Origin: Terasakiella magnetica
GTDB lineage: Bacteria > Pseudomonadota > Alphaproteobacteria > Rhodospirillales > Magnetospirillaceae
Assembly (NCBI GenBank): GCA_902729415.1
Contig: CACVCF010000556.1
Span: 1 to 64,000 of the forward strand
Length of the DNA: 64,000 nucleotides
Direction: 5' to 3'
This document shows, one piece after another, positions 9,232 through 19,397 of this stretch (position 1 is the stretch's first letter; each line of letters begins with the position of its first letter). The position numbers and the translations under genes are program-made. The notes below the pieces were generated by a model that searched no databases, had not been told where the DNA came from, and saw nothing but the letters and a program-made list of their open reading frames with translations.

Positions 9232-9353
9232 GGCGGCAAGGGTAGCAGGGTGCGGCCGAGGGCGCCAGAGACGCGCTTGATGGGGGTCAAGGGGGCTTGA
9301 GCGCCAGGATGCGCTAATACTACCGTCCTTAAATTCAAGGAAAGAAAAATCCC

Positions 9354-9749
9354 ATGGCCGTCGCCCAGAAATTTGAATGCGCCTTGAACGATCCCGCGGC
9401 GGAAGCCACCTTCCGCAGCTTCACCGCCGCCATCCTGGGCGAGGCGGGGCACGGCCGCCATGCCGTATTGGTCAAAAGCCCCGACGGCCCCCGCTGCCTG
9501 CTGCAAAACAGCGGGCGCTGCCTCAGCGCAGATACCCCCTGGCGCATGACCCGCGACGTGGTCGAGCCGGTGTTCCGCTTTGACGACAGTGTCGAATGGG
9601 TGGCGCTGTTTCCCATCGACGACTGGCAGATGCGCATGGACGCCGCCCTTCAGGCCTCATTCACCAGCGACCGTCCGTGGGCACGCATGCTGGCCGACGA
9701 GCTGCTGGCCGAACTGGACTCGGTACAGCGCCTGATCATCACGCGGTAG
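9354..9749 (+). CDS. Hypothetical cytosolic protein (131 aa)
   Basis: No family recognised. A soluble protein without signal or membrane segments, rich in aromatic and acidic residues in its second half (WVALFPIDDWQMRMD). AAGGAAAG lies about 7 bases before the ATG, and codon use matches neighbours. It is divergent from rnr and 66 bases ahead of ettA, so it may be cotranscribed with ettA. Confidence 0.7.
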   Translation: MAVAQKFECALNDPAAEATFRSFTAAILGEAGHGRHAVLVKSPDGPRCLLQNSGRCLSADTPWRMTRDVVEPVFRFDDSVEWVALFPIDDWQMRMDAALQASFTSDRPWARMLADELLAELDSVQRLIITR

Positions 9750-9815
9750 CTTGACGGGGAGGCCCCCGGCGTCTACTCAGTCCTTCAGAATAATCCCCCG
9801 ACCGGAGCAGCCGCC

Positions 9816-11495
<1,680 letters not shown>

Positions 11496-11510
11496 GAGCA
11501 GAACCGCCAT

Positions 11511-11546
11511 GCCCCCTTTGCCCATGACACCGGGCAGGGGGCTTGG
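11511..11546 (+). terminator. Probable ettA terminator
   Basis: GCCCCCT pairs with AGGGGGC (7 bp) and is continued by a GCCC/GGGC inner stem, 15 bases after the ettA stop. The run after it is only TTGG, so this is a weak intrinsic terminator at best. Confidence 0.5.
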
Positions 11547-11647
11547 CTATATTGCTGCGGCGCAGCAAATCAAGCTGTGCCCGGTATCTGAGAGGCAATA
11601 AGGCGGGGCAACTCATTGGCTCGCCTGTATGATCGGGGTATTGCTTG

Positions 11648-12610
11648 ATGTCCATGCGGACGGTGGCGGCCGGTGCGGCCGCCTTGGCAGTGGCGGCCGG
11701 CATTGGCGCCTGGTGGCTGAACGGTCAGATGCCGTCAACGGCAACCGAAGAGCTTTCCCCCCTTCCCGGCGATACCCTGGTCACCTTCGCCCGTATCCAG
11801 ACCGATATGAACCGGGCTGCCGCCGGGCGCCCGGCCTTGCCCGGCGACCAGAACACCGATCCCTTGGAAGGAATCGGCCCGGCCCTGCGCGAGTTCCTGG
11901 CGGGTAACACAGTCAAGGCCGCCCATCTGCTGGACGAGGTCGAGGCCGAGATCGAATCGCGCGTCCCCACCGAGGATCAGGTTCTGGCCGACCCGCTGCT
12001 GGCCGACAAGGAGGAATGGCTGGTCAGCTATTTCGAATTGCTGCCCGAGCCCCCCACCGGCAAGACCGTCAAGGCCGAGACCACCGTCTTCGTCCGCCTC
12101 GCCCTCAGCCTTCGCAAGGTCGATGCGATTTTACTGGCCGATCTGCTGCCGACCCTCAAGGGCTTTGATCTGGTGGCGCGCAAAGCCGATGGCGAACCGT
12201 CGGTCTTCAATGGCATGGCGTTGCGCTTCCCCTGCCGCCTCGCCGCCTCGCACCGGCCATTGCTGGAAGAGGCCGCCAAGACCCTGGGGCCGTTGGCCGG
12301 ATCGCTCAGCGATTGCCCAGCCCCCCTGGGCCGCGAAAATGATTTTGCCCTGCTGGAGCGTATCGCCCGCGACCCCGCCACCGCCCTAATGATTCCCACC
12401 GACCGCGAAGTGGTCGAACCGCGCGACCTGCGCACCGCACTGATGAGCGCCGCCGCCGCCGGAAACCTCGCCGCCATCACCCGCGCCGTCAAAGCGGGTG
12501 CCGACCCGCAACGCGCCGATGCCCGCGGACGGACCGCACTTCATTATCTGCTGGGTAACCGGACGATAAGCGATTCCGAGCGCATCCAAGCCATCAAGCT
12601 GCTTTATTAA
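11648..12610 (+). CDS. Exported protein with C-terminal ankyrin-like repeat
   Basis: About 320 residues. The N terminus is a signal/anchor helix (VAAGAAALAVAAGIGAWWL), so the bulk should be periplasmic or membrane-tethered. The middle (about 35-235) has no family I recognise. The C-terminal 70 residues carry about one and a half ankyrin-type units (ALMSAAAAGNLAAITRAVKAGADPQRADARGRTALHYLL across about 255-300). The frame is also open from a TTG at 11645, but the ATG at 11648 or 11654 is more likely. Function unknown; ankyrin units suggest a protein partner. Confidence 0.65.
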   Translation: MSMRTVAAGAAALAVAAGIGAWWLNGQMPSTATEELSPLPGDTLVTFARIQTDMNRAAAGRPALPGDQNTDPLEGIGPALREFLAGNTVKAAHLLDEVEAEIESRVPTEDQVLADPLLADKEEWLVSYFELLPEPPTGKTVKAETTVFVRLALSLRKVDAILLADLLPTLKGFDLVARKADGEPSVFNGMALRFPCRLAASHRPLLEEAAKTLGPLAGSLSDCPAPLGRENDFALLERIARDPATALMIPTDREVVEPRDLRTALMSAAAAGNLAAITRAVKAGADPQRADARGRTALHYLLGNRTISDSERIQAIKLLY

Positions 12611-12704
12611 TCCCCCTACTTCTTGAAAGTATGCCTTACTCCTCCCTTATCTTGAGATATGGCGAACCTTCGCCCAGGTCTCAAATCAGGGGAGGAGAAT
12701 CAAT

Positions 12705-13142
12705 ATGCTGGTCAAAAGCATTCTCAAGGAAAAGGCCCGCGGCGCGGGCATCATCTCGGTTTCTCCCGACGCTTCCATCGGTGAAGCCGCCAAATTGCTG
12801 GCCCAGCACCGGATCGGTGCGGTCTTGGCCATGGAGGGCGACAAGGTGGCCGGCATCTTGTCCGAGCGTGATATCGTACGCGGGTTAGCAAACACCGATA
12901 ACGTCTGCACCACCGCCAAGGTCCGCGACCTGATGACCGCCGAGGTGTTCGTCTGCAGCGAAGACGACACGGTCGAACACCTGATGCAAACCATGACCTC
13001 CAAGCGGATCCGCCATCTGCCGGTAATGGGCGGAACCGGGCAAGTGCTTGGCATCGTCACCATCGGCGACGTGGTCAAATCCCGTCTGGACGAAACCAAG
13101 ATGGAAGCGGATTCGCTGCGCAATTACGTGATGGCCCGCTAG
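12705..13142 (+). CDS. CBS-domain pair protein
   Basis: A 145-residue protein made almost wholly of two CBS domains (about residues 10-65 and 78-138), which together form one Bateman module that binds adenine nucleotides. Typical motifs are visible: VSPDASIGEAAKLLAQHRIGAV, GILSERDIVR, LMTAEVFVC, KRIRHLPVM and LGIVTIGDVV. A strong ribosome site (AGGGGAGGAG) lies 7 bases before the ATG. Such stand-alone proteins often sense energy state; the target here is unknown. It is followed by a convergent hairpin shared with soxZ. Confidence 0.88.
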   Translation: MLVKSILKEKARGAGIISVSPDASIGEAAKLLAQHRIGAVLAMEGDKVAGILSERDIVRGLANTDNVCTTAKVRDLMTAEVFVCSEDDTVEHLMQTMTSKRIRHLPVMGGTGQVLGIVTIGDVVKSRLDETKMEADSLRNYVMAR

Positions 13143-13151
13143 GACGGACAC

Positions 13152-13174
13152 CCCCTCCCCATGCTGGGGAGGGG
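13152..13174. terminator. Bidirectional hairpin between CBS gene and soxZ
   Basis: CCCCTCCCC-N5-GGGGAGGGG is a perfect 9-bp stem in the 35-base gap between the two convergent stops. No T-run on either side. Confidence 0.5.
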
Positions 13175-13177
13175 AGG

Positions 13178-13507
13178 CTACTCCACCACGATGTCGTGGG
13201 TGTATTCGTAGATCTCGCCGGTTTCATCCCACCATGTCAGCTTGATCTTGCCGCTGGCCGACGCCACCGCGAAAAAGCTGGAAAACGGATTGGCGGAAAC
13301 GCCCTGATGCCAGTCCGCACTGATGACCGGTTCGCCATTCCAGGCACAGGTGAACTTGGTGATGATCCGGCGCGGAATGGGCTTGCCGGAGGCATCCTTG
13401 CGCTGGCCGGTCTCCATATCATGGCTGACCTGGGTCTTGATCTCGATGATCTCGCCCTTCTTGGCCTTGGCCGGAATGCGGACCTTGACACGGTCGGAAT
13501 TCGGCAT
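13178..13507 (-). CDS. soxZ: Thiosulfate-oxidation carrier subunit SoxZ
   Basis: A 109-residue SoxZ, an immunoglobulin-fold subunit that pairs with SoxY to carry sulfur intermediates in periplasmic thiosulfate oxidation. The family features RVKVRIPAKAKKGEIIEIKTQVSHDMETG and the C-terminal WWDETGEIYEYTHDI are present. As usual it has no signal peptide, being exported with SoxY. It follows soxY by 3 bases. No soxAX, soxB or soxCD is present in this window. Confidence 0.93.
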   Translation of the reverse strand: MPNSDRVKVRIPAKAKKGEIIEIKTQVSHDMETGQRKDASGKPIPRRIITKFTCAWNGEPVISADWHQGVSANPFSSFFAVASASGKIKLTWWDETGEIYEYTHDIVVE

Positions 13508-13510
13508 GAT

Positions 13511-13960
13511 TTACCCCCCACAGCCGCCGATGGTGACCTTGACCTCCTGGCGGGCGACCCAGACTTGGCCGTCACTGGTCACGGCATAAGCGCGCACCAC
13601 CTGGGACTTGGCCAGACGCAGGCGGAAATTCACTTCAGCCCGGCCCGAACGCGGCGTCAGGTACCACGACGCGATCACCGGATAGGGATTGCCCTCGGCC
13701 AGAACATGGATAGCGGCGACATAATCGTTGGGCAGCATGGGACTGTCCACCGAGACGCCGATGGGCTCGTTGACGCCGCTTTCCGGCACTTCCTTGATTT
13801 TAAGGCGGACCTTGCCTTCCTTGGGCGTCACCTTGCCCATCAATTCACGGGCCAGGGCATCGACATCCTGGGTCTGGGCGGATGCCGGATGGGGCAGCAC
13901 CGCGATGGCGGCCCCCATGGCACCAGCGGCCAGCATTTGGCGGCGGTTCAGAACGTCCAC
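13511..13960 (-). CDS. soxY: Thiosulfate-oxidation carrier protein SoxY
   Basis: SoxY carries the sulfur substrate covalently on the Cys of its C-terminal GGCGG arm; the protein here ends in exactly GGCGG. The N terminus has a Tat-type leader (NRRQMLAAGAMGAA, cleavage near ASA-Q), so it is exported folded. I chose the GTG at 13960 because GGGGAGG lies 7 bases before it; an ATG at 13996 would add 12 residues and lacks such a site. It heads the soxYZ pair and is 88 bases from the end of the YeeE-type transporter gene, in the same orientation. Confidence 0.9.
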   Translation of the reverse strand: MDVLNRRQMLAAGAMGAAIAVLPHPASAQTQDVDALARELMGKVTPKEGKVRLKIKEVPESGVNEPIGVSVDSPMLPNDYVAAIHVLAEGNPYPVIASWYLTPRSGRAEVNFRLRLAKSQVVRAYAVTSDGQVWVARQEVKVTIGGCGG

Positions 13961-14048
13961 CACATCTCCTCCCCAGGATAAGTCTTGGACCGCCATGCTA
14001 ATAGAGCGCTCGGAGGGGATGCAACATATATATTAAATAGTTGTCATA

Positions 14049-15110
14049 TTATCCGGCTTCCAGCCGCCTCAGCCCGATCACGCCACCTGCGACAATGGCG
14101 GCAACGGCAAGAAGCGAGGTCAGAGACAAGGTGGACATTCCGGTCAATCCCTGGCCGATGGTGCAGCCCATGGCCAGAACACCGCCGCTTCCCATCAAGG
14201 CGCCGCCCACCAGATGGCGGATCAGGTCAGCGGTATCGGCAAATCCCTCCAGGTGAAAGCCGCCCCCCAGGCGCGCCGCCGCGAAAGACCCGGCGATGAC
14301 CCCTGCCACCGCCGCGATACCAAACGAGATGGTCGCGCCGGTAAAGGTCATCAGATAGATCAGGCTCTCGCCCAGGGGGGCGATGAATGAGAATGAGGCC
14401 AGGGGTGTCGGTTCGAACTCATCGGCGCCCAGGATGCCGGTGATGGCCCAGCCCGCGGGAATGGTCAGTCCCAGGATCACCCCCGCCCCCAGATGAGGGA
14501 AGGACGAGCGGAACGCCGCATCCTTCAGGCACCACGCCGCGGCGCCTCCGGCCACCACCACCACCGGCAGCCAGCGGGCGGCGGGTTTCGCCAGACCAAA
14601 CCCGGCCAGCAGTGCGGCAAGGCTTTGATCGGCAAAGGCGGACCCGGCCAGAGTGATGCCCGTGGCCTGATCGAGGCCGACCCGCCCGAAGGCCAGCAGG
14701 CCGCGCAGCGTCATGGTGGCGAACAGCCCCACCATCAGCAGCACCACCAGGGATTTGAGATTGCCCGCACCCAGGCGGACCAGGGTCTTGGAGCCGCAGC
14801 CGCCGGTCAAGGTCATGCCATAGCCGAACACCAGACCGCCAAGAACGGCCCCGGCCCAGGTGATGGGGCCGGACAGATAGATGGAGCGGCCAAGGTCGAT
14901 CAGCCCGACAGCATGGAGAGTCTGCGCTCCCACGATGGAAACCGCCATGGCCATCACCCAGGCCCGCATACGGCGCCAATCGGACAGAAACAAGGCGTCG
15001 GACAGGGCGCCCATGGTGCAAAATCCGGTGGCTTGGGCGGTGCCGCCGAAAACCATTCCGGCGGCAAAACCTGCCGCCCCCACCAGGGTGGGCAGCGCAA
15101 TTTCGGTCAA
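14049..15110 (-). CDS. YeeE/YedE (TsuA-type) sulfur-compound transporter
   Basis: A 353-residue integral membrane protein with about nine to ten hydrophobic helices. Family members import thiosulfate or related sulfur species through conserved cysteines. The three expected Cys motifs are present: TGFCTMGALSD near residue 30, LTGGCGSKTLVRLG near 105 and AMGCTIGQGLTG near 325. It starts at a TTG with AGGAGA 8 bases ahead. It lies just upstream of soxY on the same strand, so it probably supplies thiosulfate or sulfur to the Sox pair or exports a product. Confidence 0.88.
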   Translation of the reverse strand: MTEIALPTLVGAAGFAAGMVFGGTAQATGFCTMGALSDALFLSDWRRMRAWVMAMAVSIVGAQTLHAVGLIDLGRSIYLSGPITWAGAVLGGLVFGYGMTLTGGCGSKTLVRLGAGNLKSLVVLLMVGLFATMTLRGLLAFGRVGLDQATGITLAGSAFADQSLAALLAGFGLAKPAARWLPVVVVAGGAAAWCLKDAAFRSSFPHLGAGVILGLTIPAGWAITGILGADEFEPTPLASFSFIAPLGESLIYLMTFTGATISFGIAAVAGVIAGSFAAARLGGGFHLEGFADTADLIRHLVGGALMGSGGVLAMGCTIGQGLTGMSTLSLTSLLAVAAIVAGGVIGLRRLEAG

Positions 15111-15210
15111 ACGCTTGTCTCCTGCCGGAGGCCGCCATCGTCACCCGTGATGGTGCATCGGACGATGCATTTTCTCAAGGGCCACGATGGCGGGGGCAGG
15201 AACCGGAAAC

Positions 15211-16428
15211 CTACTTCTTGATCATGGGGCAGTTGCCTTCGGCCAGCGGACGGAAGGATTCTTCCGCCGGAATGGTCGAAAGGATCTTAAAATAATCCCA
15301 CTCACCCTTGGACTCGGCGGGGGTTTTGACTTCGATCAGATGCATGGGATGCATCTTGCGTCCGTCTTCGCGGACATAGCCTTCACCGAACAGCTGATCC
15401 TTGGTCCGCAGTTCCTTCATTTTGGCGACCACGGCGCGGCCGTCGCCGTCGGAGCCCAAGGCCTGCAATGACTTCAGGTAGTGGGTGACGGCGGAATACA
15501 TGCCCGCGTGCATTTCATTGGGAACAGCGTGCTTCTTGTGCCGTTCCTGGAAGCGCTTGGCGAAGGCGCGGGTCTCGGCGTTCTGGTCCCAGTAGAACGG
15601 GCTGACGGTCAACAGCCCCTGGGTCGTCTCAAGCCCCAAAGCCTGGACCGAATTGATCTGGAAGATCAGGGCCACCAGCTTTTGCCCACCCTGGGTGATG
15701 CCGAATTCCTTGGCCTGCTTGATGACGCTGGTCACGTCGCCGCCGGCACTGGCGATGCCGATGGCCTGGGCCTTGGAGGCCTGGGCCTGAAGCACGAACG
15801 AGCTGAAATCCATGGTCCCCAGCGGATGACGGACAGAACCCAGAACCTTGCCGCCCTCCTGCTCGACCGCACGGATGGCCTGCTTTTCCACCGCATAGCC
15901 AAAGGCGTAATCAGCGGTGACGAAATACCAGCTCTTGGCCCCGGCACGTGAAGCGGCGCGGGCCAACGAATTGGCGTCGGCCCAGGTGTCATAGACCCAG
16001 TGAACGGTGTTAGGCGAACATTTCTCGCCGGTCAGCAGATCGGTCCCGGCGCCGATGCCGATGAACACCGAGTTCTTCTCGCGCACCACCTCGTTAACCG
16101 CCAGGGCGATGGCCGAGTTGGGCAGATCCATGATGACATCGACGCCATCCTTGTCCAGCCATTGCCGGGCTATCGCCATGCCCACGTCGGGCTTGTTCTG
16201 GTGGTCGGCGGCGAGCACTTCGACGGAGGTGCCGTTGACCTTGCCGCCAAAATCCTCCACCGCCATCTGGGCAGCAATAACCGATCCCGGCCCCTGAAAG
16301 TCGGAATAGATCCCCGACATATCGTTGAGAACGCCAATCTTGATGACGCCGCCGGTAAACTCCGCCGCCGCCGGTTGCACCGCGCCGCAGATCAATGCCG
16401 TGGCCGCAGCCAGGACCAATTTCTTCAT
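15211..16428 (-). CDS. ABC transporter substrate-binding protein, branched-chain amino acid/aromatic type
   Basis: A 405-residue periplasmic binding protein (Peripla_BP_6/LivK-like) with a Sec signal (MKKLVLAAATALICGA, cleavage near AAAE) and the typical opening GGVIKIGVLNDMSGIYSDFQGPGSV. GGAGG lies 6 bases before the ATG. No permease or ATPase genes are adjacent. Its neighbours are CoA ligase and beta-oxidation genes, and binding proteins of this class in such loci often take up aromatic acids, so a hydroxycinnamate or similar acid is a plausible ligand (inference). Confidence 0.87.
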   Translation of the reverse strand: MKKLVLAAATALICGAVQPAAAEFTGGVIKIGVLNDMSGIYSDFQGPGSVIAAQMAVEDFGGKVNGTSVEVLAADHQNKPDVGMAIARQWLDKDGVDVIMDLPNSAIALAVNEVVREKNSVFIGIGAGTDLLTGEKCSPNTVHWVYDTWADANSLARAASRAGAKSWYFVTADYAFGYAVEKQAIRAVEQEGGKVLGSVRHPLGTMDFSSFVLQAQASKAQAIGIASAGGDVTSVIKQAKEFGITQGGQKLVALIFQINSVQALGLETTQGLLTVSPFYWDQNAETRAFAKRFQERHKKHAVPNEMHAGMYSAVTHYLKSLQALGSDGDGRAVVAKMKELRTKDQLFGEGYVREDGRKMHPMHLIEVKTPAESKGEWDYFKILSTIPAEESFRPLAEGNCPMIKK

Positions 16429-16492
16429 GAAAGCCTCCGTCCCGTGGTTTGTCGTGGTTTCTTGGTTTCTTGTTTTTTAGTCTTTTGGTTAT

Positions 16493-18157
16493 TCAGTCGT
16501 CGAACACGGCCTCCGCCATTTCGGCAAGGCGGTCTTGAGTGGCGCAAAGTCCCGCCAGATGGGTGGTTTCGGGCAGCATCCAGTCGCGCACGAAGGCAGC
16601 GACGGAATGGATGCGGGCGGGATTGGGCGCCTTATCGGCGGCGGCTTCCAGCCGCGCCCAGGCGCCCCCCAGCGCCACCAGCCCCACCAGACGCAGATAA
16701 CTGGTAGCGGTCAGCCCCAGATCCTTGCGCGTCAGCATCACGGCGCTGGCCCGGCCGAGGGCCGCAAGCGCTTCTCGCAGCCGCGCGGCCATGGCGGGCG
16801 AGGCAAGGGTGATGGCGTCTTCGATCTCGGCCCCAAAGGCGGTCAGGGCGGCGCCGTTATCGAGGCGGATCACCCGCCCGGCCACGGTGGCGGCCTGAAT
16901 ACCGTTGGTGCCTTCGTAAATCGGAGTGATGCGGGCATCACGGGCAATCTGCTCCACCCGGTATTCCCGCAAGAAGCCATAGCCGCCATGGATCTGGATG
17001 GCGAGACTGGCGGCCTCTTGCGCCGCGTCGGTGGCGAAGGCCTTGCACACCGGCGTCATCAGCTCGATCAAGGCGGGCTTGTCGCCCAGTTCCAGATCGA
17101 CCAGGGTGCGCAGCACCATGGCACGGCAGCCCATGGCCAGCGCCATCTGGGTCAGCAGCATGCGCCGCACGTCGCCATGGCGGACGATGGGGTCAGGCCC
17201 CTCGCCCGCGCCGACCCGGCCTTGCTTGCGGTCGCGGGCATAGGCCAGCGAGCGTTGCAGCGCCACTTCGGCCAGACCGACGCCTTGAACCGCCACATCC
17301 AGGCGCTCGGCGTTCATCATGGTGAACATGCGCTTCAGCCCCTCTCCGGGGGCGCCGATGATCTCGGCCTGGGCCGCGTCGAAGGCCACCTGGCAGGTGG
17401 GCGAGCCATGCATGCCCATCTTCTCTTCCAGACGCAGCACCTGGACGGTATTGCGGCTGCCGTCTGCGAGATGAGAGGGACAGAGGAACAGCGACAGCCC
17501 CTTGACCCCCGCCGGAGCGCCGGGGGTGCGGGCCAGCACCAGATGCATGATGCGGCCGCCGGTCAAATCCTGGTCGCCGCCGGAAATGAAGATCTTACTG
17601 CCGGAAATACGCCACCAGCCGTCCTGGGCCGGGCTGGCGGTGGTGCGCACCAGCCCGAGATCGGACCCGGCCTGGGGTTCGGTCAGGCACATGGTCGCCA
17701 GCACCTCGCCCGAGGCCAGCCGGGGAATCCAGGCGGCGCATTGGGCTTTGGTGCCATTGGCCGCCAGGGTGCGCATGGCGCCATGGGCCAAAGACAGCAC
17801 CATCTGATAGGTGATGCAGGCCCCCGATAGCATTTCCGACAAAACCGACGCCAGGATATGCGGCTGGCCCTGGCCGCCATCGTCTTCCGGCACCGCCAGC
17901 CCCTGCCAGCCGCCTTCGGCGTATTGGCCATAGGCGGCGACGAAGCCGGGAGGCATTTTCACCCGGCCATCTTCCAGCCGCGCGCCGGCGCCATCTCCCA
18001 CCGGGTCCAAAGGCGCGATGACCTCGTCCACCATGCGGGCGGCGTGGGAGAGAATCTCCCCCGCCGTCTCGTCATCCCAATGGGGCAGACGCGCGGCCCC
18101 GGCCCCATGGCGCAGTGCGAACATCAGGTCGGGCAGCGGCGTGCGGTAGTCGATCAT
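16493..18157 (-). CDS. Acyl-CoA dehydrogenase (DmdC-like long form)
   Basis: A 554-residue FAD-dependent acyl-CoA dehydrogenase. The three standard domains are visible: N-terminal helical, middle beta (MCLTEPQAGSDLG), and C-terminal helical with the catalytic Glu in ITPIYEGTNGIQA. An extra C-terminal segment of about 100 residues makes it the long type related to 3-methylmercaptopropionyl-CoA dehydrogenase. The frame runs further upstream, but there it overlaps the thiolase gene; the ATG at 18157 lies 5 bases after the thiolase stop and gives the family start DYRTPLPDLMFAL. Likely catalyses alpha-beta desaturation of an acyl-CoA made by the adjacent ligase. Confidence 0.9.
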   Translation of the reverse strand: MIDYRTPLPDLMFALRHGAGAARLPHWDDETAGEILSHAARMVDEVIAPLDPVGDGAGARLEDGRVKMPPGFVAAYGQYAEGGWQGLAVPEDDGGQGQPHILASVLSEMLSGACITYQMVLSLAHGAMRTLAANGTKAQCAAWIPRLASGEVLATMCLTEPQAGSDLGLVRTTASPAQDGWWRISGSKIFISGGDQDLTGGRIMHLVLARTPGAPAGVKGLSLFLCPSHLADGSRNTVQVLRLEEKMGMHGSPTCQVAFDAAQAEIIGAPGEGLKRMFTMMNAERLDVAVQGVGLAEVALQRSLAYARDRKQGRVGAGEGPDPIVRHGDVRRMLLTQMALAMGCRAMVLRTLVDLELGDKPALIELMTPVCKAFATDAAQEAASLAIQIHGGYGFLREYRVEQIARDARITPIYEGTNGIQAATVAGRVIRLDNGAALTAFGAEIEDAITLASPAMAARLREALAALGRASAVMLTRKDLGLTATSYLRLVGLVALGGAWARLEAAADKAPNPARIHSVAAFVRDWMLPETTHLAGLCATQDRLAEMAEAVFDD

Positions 18158-18162
18158 CGGCC

Positions 18163-19386
18163 TTACACCTCGATCAGGATGGCGACGCCCTGGCCGCCGC
18201 CGATGCAGGCCGAGGCGATGCCGCGCTTCAACCCCGCCCGGCGCAGTTCGCGGGCGACGGTGATGCACAGACGCACGCCGGTGGTCCCCAGGGGATGGCC
18301 CAGGGCGATGGCGCCGCCATTGACGTTGGCCTTGGCGCGATCGAGACCCAGATCCTTCTCCACCGCCAGATATTGGGCGCCGAAAGCTTCGTTGATCTCG
18401 AAGCGGTCGATATCGGCCAGGGTCAGCCCCGCCCGCTCCAGCACGGCGCGGATGGCGGGCGCCGGACCGATACCCATGATCTCGGGCGGCACGCCGACCA
18501 GGGCGGCGGCAACCACCCGGCCCAGCGGCTTCAGCCCCTTGTCGCGCACCACCTTGCCCGCGGCCACCACCGCACCGGCGGCGCCATCGACCACGGCCGA
18601 GCTGTTGCCGCCGGTCTGAACGCCCTTGAAGGCGGGTTTCAGATCGCGCAGCACCTCGATGGGGGTGGGACGGACGTGTTCGTCGGCGGAAAAGCTCTTG
18701 ACCCCGCGCGGCAGGCGGATCGACCGGTCATTATAGCCGTCGCAGGTGAAGGTCTCATTTTCCACCGCCACGATCTCTCCGGCGCGGAATTCGGCTGAAT
18801 TTTGGGCGCGGGCGAAGCTTTCGGCGGCGAAGGCGTCCACCTCCTCGCGGCTGAGATTGTATTTCCGCGCCAGATTTTCGGCGGTGTCGCCCATGCCCAG
18901 GCCAGGAGCAGTGTCCTTGGTGGCTTCCCACAGGAAGTCCTTGAACTCCACCTGTCCCATCTTGAAACCGGAACGGTGGGTATAGGCCGCCACCGGATTG
19001 CGCGACATGGATTCCGTGCCGACGCACAGCACCCGCTCGGCCTTGCCCAGGGTGATGGCGTCCGCCGCCTGGATGATGGTCTCGAAACCGGTGCCGCACA
19101 GGCGATGCACCAAAAGCGCTGGCACATCGGCGGGCACGCCGGAATAAAGGCCGATATGGCGCGGCAGGAAATAGGCGTCAAAGCTGCTTTGCGCCATGTT
19201 GCCCGCCACCACCATGTCGATCTCGGCGGGAGCGATGCCTGACCGGGCCATGGCGGCACGCGCCACCTTGATGCCCAGATCGGTGGGCGAGATCTCTCTC
19301 AGCGTGCTGTTGTAATCGGCAAAGCCGGTCCGCAAGCCATCCACCAGCCAGACATCATCGTAGGTCATGCCGATATTCTTAAGCAT
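18163..19386 (-). CDS. Thiolase (acetyl-CoA acyltransferase family)
   Basis: A 407-residue thiolase, cleaving or forming 3-ketoacyl-CoA. Active residues are in place: acyl-accepting Cys in HRLCGTG (about residue 97), NEAFG, the His of GHPLGTTG and the second Cys of SACIGGGQG. AGGAGC lies 8 bases before the ATG. The long upstream open frame is only the antisense-free extension into the ligase gene. It lies between the ligase and the acyl-CoA dehydrogenase in one minus-strand unit and should perform the last step of the encoded beta-oxidation. Confidence 0.92.
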   Translation of the reverse strand: MLKNIGMTYDDVWLVDGLRTGFADYNSTLREISPTDLGIKVARAAMARSGIAPAEIDMVVAGNMAQSSFDAYFLPRHIGLYSGVPADVPALLVHRLCGTGFETIIQAADAITLGKAERVLCVGTESMSRNPVAAYTHRSGFKMGQVEFKDFLWEATKDTAPGLGMGDTAENLARKYNLSREEVDAFAAESFARAQNSAEFRAGEIVAVENETFTCDGYNDRSIRLPRGVKSFSADEHVRPTPIEVLRDLKPAFKGVQTGGNSSAVVDGAAGAVVAAGKVVRDKGLKPLGRVVAAALVGVPPEIMGIGPAPAIRAVLERAGLTLADIDRFEINEAFGAQYLAVEKDLGLDRAKANVNGGAIALGHPLGTTGVRLCITVARELRRAGLKRGIASACIGGGQGVAILIEV

Positions 19387-19397
19387 GGGGAAAGCTC

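Noticed and set aside
9288-9301. TCAA-N6-TTGA near the rnr/9354 promoter region
   Set aside because: The half-sites are in the wrong order for an FNR-type box (TTGA-N6-TCAA).
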